A stretch of 64,000 bases of DNA, from NCBI RefSeq assembly GCF_001548235.1, contig NZ_AP014938.1, forward strand, positions 1,426,001-1,490,000, given 5' to 3'. Shown here in pieces: positions 61,356 to 64,000 of the stretch. The notes under the pieces were generated by a model. It ran no database searches. It was given only the letters and a program-made list of their open reading frames with translations, and was not told the origin of the DNA. How positions within the stretch are numbered: the first letter of the stretch is position 1; the number at the start of each line of letters is the position of its first letter. The stretch comes from Rothia mucilaginosa (GTDB taxonomy: Bacteria; Actinomycetota; Actinomycetes; Actinomycetales; Micrococcaceae). Made by a program: the position numbers and the translations under genes.

Positions 61356-62549
61356 ATGTCTTCTCACACCTCTCGTAGCGCGAGCGAGCTCTCTGCCGCT
61401 GAGCGTGCGTTCTACTCTCGTCAGCTGATTCTGCCCGAAATGGGGTACGAAGCTCAGCTGGCACTCAAGCGTGCGCGAGTGGTGGTGCTTGGCGCTGGCG
61501 GTTTGGGTGCTCCCGCGCTGCTGTACCTGGCGGGTGCCGGGGTCGGTCAGATTGTGGTGGTTGATGATGACGTCGTGGATGCTTCGAATCTGCACCGCCA
61601 GGTGATTCATACGCACGCCAGGGTGGGTAATTCTAAGGCTGACTCTGCCGCTGAGTCTTTGCGCTCGCTGAATCCTTTTATTGAGGTTGTGCCGGTGCGT
61701 GAGCGTTTAACGGAGGCGAATGTTGATGATTTGCTGTCTGGCGCTGATTTGGTGCTGGATGGTAGCGATAATTTTGAGTCGCGTTATATGGTGTCGGCGG
61801 CGGCGGCGCGTGCTGGGATTGCGCATGTGTGGGCTGCGATTCTTGGCTTTGATGCGCAGTTGAGTGTGTTTTGGGCGGGACACGGTCCGGTGTATGAGGA
61901 TTTGTACCCTCATGCTCCTGCTGCCGGTAGTGTGCCTTCGTGTAGTACTGCTGGCGTGGTGGGCGCTATGGCTGGTGTGGTGGGTGCTGCTATGGCTATG
62001 GAGGCAGTGAAGCTGTTGACCGGGGTGGGGGAGCCACTCATGGGTGAGGTTGGCCTATATTCGGCGTTAAGCGGGAGGTGGGAATATATACCTCTCGTAG
62101 CTAGCGTGCAAGCTGTACCTAAGAAAAGTGTCGTTTTGCCTCAAGAAACGAGCTATAAGCCCAAAAATTATGTAACAATTCGTAATATTTCTCAGGATTT
62201 TACTAGCTCTTCTACTGATTCGACGCCTCGTCCCATAAGTGCCCAGGACCTTAAAAAGCTGTCATCGGATGAAAATATTGCCCTTTTGGACGTCCGTGAG
62301 CAGGTGGAATTCGAAGCTTTCGCTATTGATGGCGCTATTAATCTTCCTCTGACTGAGTTGCTGGAGGCCGGTCGGAATAGTGTTTTAAAGGCCTTGATTG
62401 AGCGTAAAATCCCCGCAAATGCCCAGAAAATCGTTATTTACTGCACTGGATACGCTAGAACGGTTGAGGCGGCTCGCGAAATTGCCCCTTTGGTAGGGCG
62501 TTCTGTGTATATGTTGGAGGGCGGAATTTCTGCCTGGCTTACGGTCTAA
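61356..62549 (+). CDS. moeB: MoeB-like adenylyltransferase fused to a rhodanese domain, zinc cysteines absent
   Basis: A 397-residue E1-like enzyme that should activate MoaD. FYSRQLILPEMG and VVVLGAGGLGAPALLYLAGAG (near 46) bind ATP; DASNLHRQVIH and the catalytic-type Cys in SVPSCSTAGVVG follow. The two zinc CxxC pairs of MoeB are missing: YEDLYPH stands where CYRC is expected, and WEYIPL where the second pair should be. Residues 300-397 form a rhodanese with an active-site Cys in IVIYCTGYART. From about 62060 the sequence becomes AT-richer and its codon use shifts. AGGA upstream supports ATG 61356. Confidence 0.85.
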   Translation: MSSHTSRSASELSAAERAFYSRQLILPEMGYEAQLALKRARVVVLGAGGLGAPALLYLAGAGVGQIVVVDDDVVDASNLHRQVIHTHARVGNSKADSAAESLRSLNPFIEVVPVRERLTEANVDDLLSGADLVLDGSDNFESRYMVSAAAARAGIAHVWAAILGFDAQLSVFWAGHGPVYEDLYPHAPAAGSVPSCSTAGVVGAMAGVVGAAMAMEAVKLLTGVGEPLMGEVGLYSALSGRWEYIPLVASVQAVPKKSVVLPQETSYKPKNYVTIRNISQDFTSSSTDSTPRPISAQDLKKLSSDENIALLDVREQVEFEAFAIDGAINLPLTELLEAGRNSVLKALIERKIPANAQKIVIYCTGYARTVEAAREIAPLVGRSVYMLEGGISAWLTV

Positions 62550-62627
62550 AACACCCTTATTTCGCATGAATTAGGCAAGGTTTTTATCTCGTATTTTCCA
62601 TGCCAAATTTCAGATATATTGGGCAGT

Positions 62628-64000
62628 ATGGAACAAGCATCACAGATTAAGGGCCCGGATGGCCCCCTTACCGATCAGCTGATTAAGTTCGGTAAGTTCT
62701 TCTCCCGCTGGGATGAGACTGAAGACGGCCGCGCCGTCTTCCGTGAAGGCGGCCGTGAAGGTGACGCCTTCTACCGCGACCGTTGGAGCCACGATAAGGA
62801 AGTTCGCTCTACCCACGGCGTGAACTGCACCGGCTCCTGCTCCTGGAAGGTGTATGTCAAGGATGGCATTATCACCTGGGAAGCACAGGAAACCGACTAC
62901 CCCACGGTTGGTCCCGACCGCCCCGAGTACGAGCCCCGCGGCTGCCCCCGCGGTGCAGCGTTCTCGTGGTACACCTACTCTCCCACTCGCGTTAAGTACC
63001 CCTACGTTCGCGGTCTCCTGCTGGAGATGTACCGCGAAGCGAAGGCAATCCACAACGATCCCGTGGACGCCTTCCACTCCATCGTGTCCGACCCCGCCAA
63101 GCGTGCACGCTACGTTAACGCACGTGGTAAGGGTGGTCTGGTGCGCTCGACCTGGGCTGAGGCTCTTGAGCTGATGGCTGCTGCTCACGTGCACACCATC
63201 AAGTACTACGGTCCCGACCGTAACACCGGCTTCACCCCGATTCCGGCAATGTCCATGACCTCCTTCAGCGCGGGTGTTCGCTACATCCAGCTGACCGGTG
63301 GTGTCATGACCAGCTTCTACGACTGGTATGCCGACCTTCCCGTGGCTTCCCCGCAGGTCTTCGGCGACCAGACCGACGTTCCCGAGTCCGGCGACTGGTG
63401 GGACGCTGCATACCTCATCATGTGGGGCGCAAACGTTCCGCTGACCCGTACCCCGGATGCTCACTGGGTCTCCGAGGTCCGCTACCGCGGTACCAAGGTT
63501 GTCACCGTGAGCCCCGACTACGCCGACAACACCAAGTTTGCTGACGAGTGGCTGCCCGCACAGGCAGGTACCGACGCGGCACTGGCTATGGCAATGGGTC
63601 ACGTCATCCTCAAGGAGAACTATGTCGACCAGCGTGTCGAGTTCTTCGAGGACTTCTCCCTGACCTACACCGACCTTCCCTTCCTGGTCACCCTGGAAAC
63701 CCGCGAAGACGGCGTGAAGGTCCCCTCCAAGTTCCTGACCGCTGCAAAGCTTGCTGGTGAGGCTGAGCAGCAGAACGCTGACTTCAAGCCTGTCCTGATG
63801 GACCGCGAGACCGGTGAGGTCTTCGTGCCCAACGGCACCATGGGTCACCGTTACGCTCAGGAAGACCAGGGCAAGTGGAACCTGGACCTGCAGGGTCGTA
63901 AGCCGATTCTGTCGATTCGCGACCTGCCCCAGGGCCAGACCGCAGCCGTGGAAATCAAGATGCCGACCTTCGATAACCCGAAGGGTCACGGCGACGTCAT
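62628..64000 (+). CDS. narG: Respiratory nitrate reductase alpha subunit, N-terminal part
   Basis: The first 457 codons of NarG; the gene runs off the window. THGVNCTGSCSWKVYVKDG near residue 66 holds the His and Cys ligands of the FS0 [4Fe-4S] cluster, YDWYADLPVASPQVFGDQTDVPES near 228 the molybdenum Asp ligand, and RTPDAHWVSEVRYRGTK matches NarG. It is the membrane-bound, cytosol-facing enzyme that uses the Moco made by the genes before it. TATATT ends 7 bases before the ATG with no ribosome site, suggesting a leaderless transcript from its own promoter, 78 bases after moeB. Confidence 0.95.
   Translation, partial: MEQASQIKGPDGPLTDQLIKFGKFFSRWDETEDGRAVFREGGREGDAFYRDRWSHDKEVRSTHGVNCTGSCSWKVYVKDGIITWEAQETDYPTVGPDRPEYEPRGCPRGAAFSWYTYSPTRVKYPYVRGLLLEMYREAKAIHNDPVDAFHSIVSDPAKRARYVNARGKGGLVRSTWAEALELMAAAHVHTIKYYGPDRNTGFTPIPAMSMTSFSAGVRYIQLTGGVMTSFYDWYADLPVASPQVFGDQTDVPESGDWWDAAYLIMWGANVPLTRTPDAHWVSEVRYRGTKVVTVSPDYADNTKFADEWLPAQAGTDAALAMAMGHVILKENYVDQRVEFFEDFSLTYTDLPFLVTLETREDGVKVPSKFLTAAKLAGEAEQQNADFKPVLMDRETGEVFVPNGTMGHRYAQEDQGKWNLDLQGRKPILSIRDLPQGQTAAVEIKMPTFDNPKGHGDV

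Noticed and set aside
62640..63989. Leftward frame of 449 codons opposite narG
   Set aside because: narG on the plus strand is unmistakable; the antisense frame has no start context.
1..64000. CRISPR array, transposase, phage or conjugation genes
   Set aside because: No regular spacer-repeat pattern, no transposase-like frame and no phage module were seen on either strand.

Overview
The window reads as a moderately high-GC actinobacterial chromosome, most likely a Micrococcaceae member close to oral Rothia (R. mucilaginosa-like). That placement is an inference. It rests on a mycothiol gene (mshD) next to a GlnR-type orphan regulator, a ppk1/mutT1 pair, the tRNA-Trp-secE-nusG-rplK-rplA order, a SufI-free sucrose PTS/GH32 pair typical of a sugar-rich niche, and many promoters that place the transcription start on the ATG. 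I see no insertion sequences, prophage or CRISPR array; this is core chromosome with a few accessory genes.

Layout. 1-3.6 kb: end of a polyprenyl diphosphate synthase, then an NSS-type transporter with its 47-residue partner (MetP/MetS type) behind a hairpin-rich leader, then RarD. 3.7-12.6 kb: two poorly characterised proteins (one coiled-coil, one with SseB domains), a FurA-type repressor with a double operator, a small membrane protein, HtpX, YajQ, a hypothetical, tRNA-Tyr, thioredoxin and an AlkA-like glycosylase. 12.7-21.6 kb: a DUF2079 membrane protein, a DEAD-box RNA helicase with a long structured leader, a Thr-Met-Thr tRNA cluster, a flavin monooxygenase-like protein, a MaoC pair and MurB. 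21.7-33.4 kb, mostly minus strand: an unknown protein, an MFS transporter, Asd, FolA-ThyA, MutT1-like, Ppk1, MshD and GlnR. 33.7-38.9 kb: a 39-residue membrane peptide, nitrobindin, YgfZ, phosphofructokinase and an aminotransferase. 39.2-46 kb: tRNA-Trp, SecE, NusG, L11, L1, a SLAC1/TehA transporter, a lone ABC ATPase, L10 and L7/L12. 46.3-52.2 kb: a sucrose module (GH32 hydrolase, EIIBCA permease, LacI repressor) interrupted by a GNAT acetyltransferase.

52.3-64 kb is a molybdenum-cofactor island. moaA, moaD, mobA and one moeA run leftward; modA, modB, a second moeA, moaC, moaB/mog, moaE and a moeB-rhodanese fusion run rightward; it ends in the start of narG, the respiratory nitrate reductase subunit that needs the cofactor. 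The set covers molybdate uptake (without a local ATPase), pterin synthesis, sulfur carrier charging, molybdenum insertion and nucleotide attachment.

The observations I rate highest are: the enterobacterial-type Asd; a shared 24-bp LacI operator that ties the repressor to the sucrose permease; the twin Fur-family operator on the furA promoter; the MoeB-rhodanese protein that has lost both zinc cysteine pairs and whose last third is AT-richer; molybdate transport without ModC while an ABC ATPase sits alone elsewhere; and a recurrent leaderless-promoter geometry.
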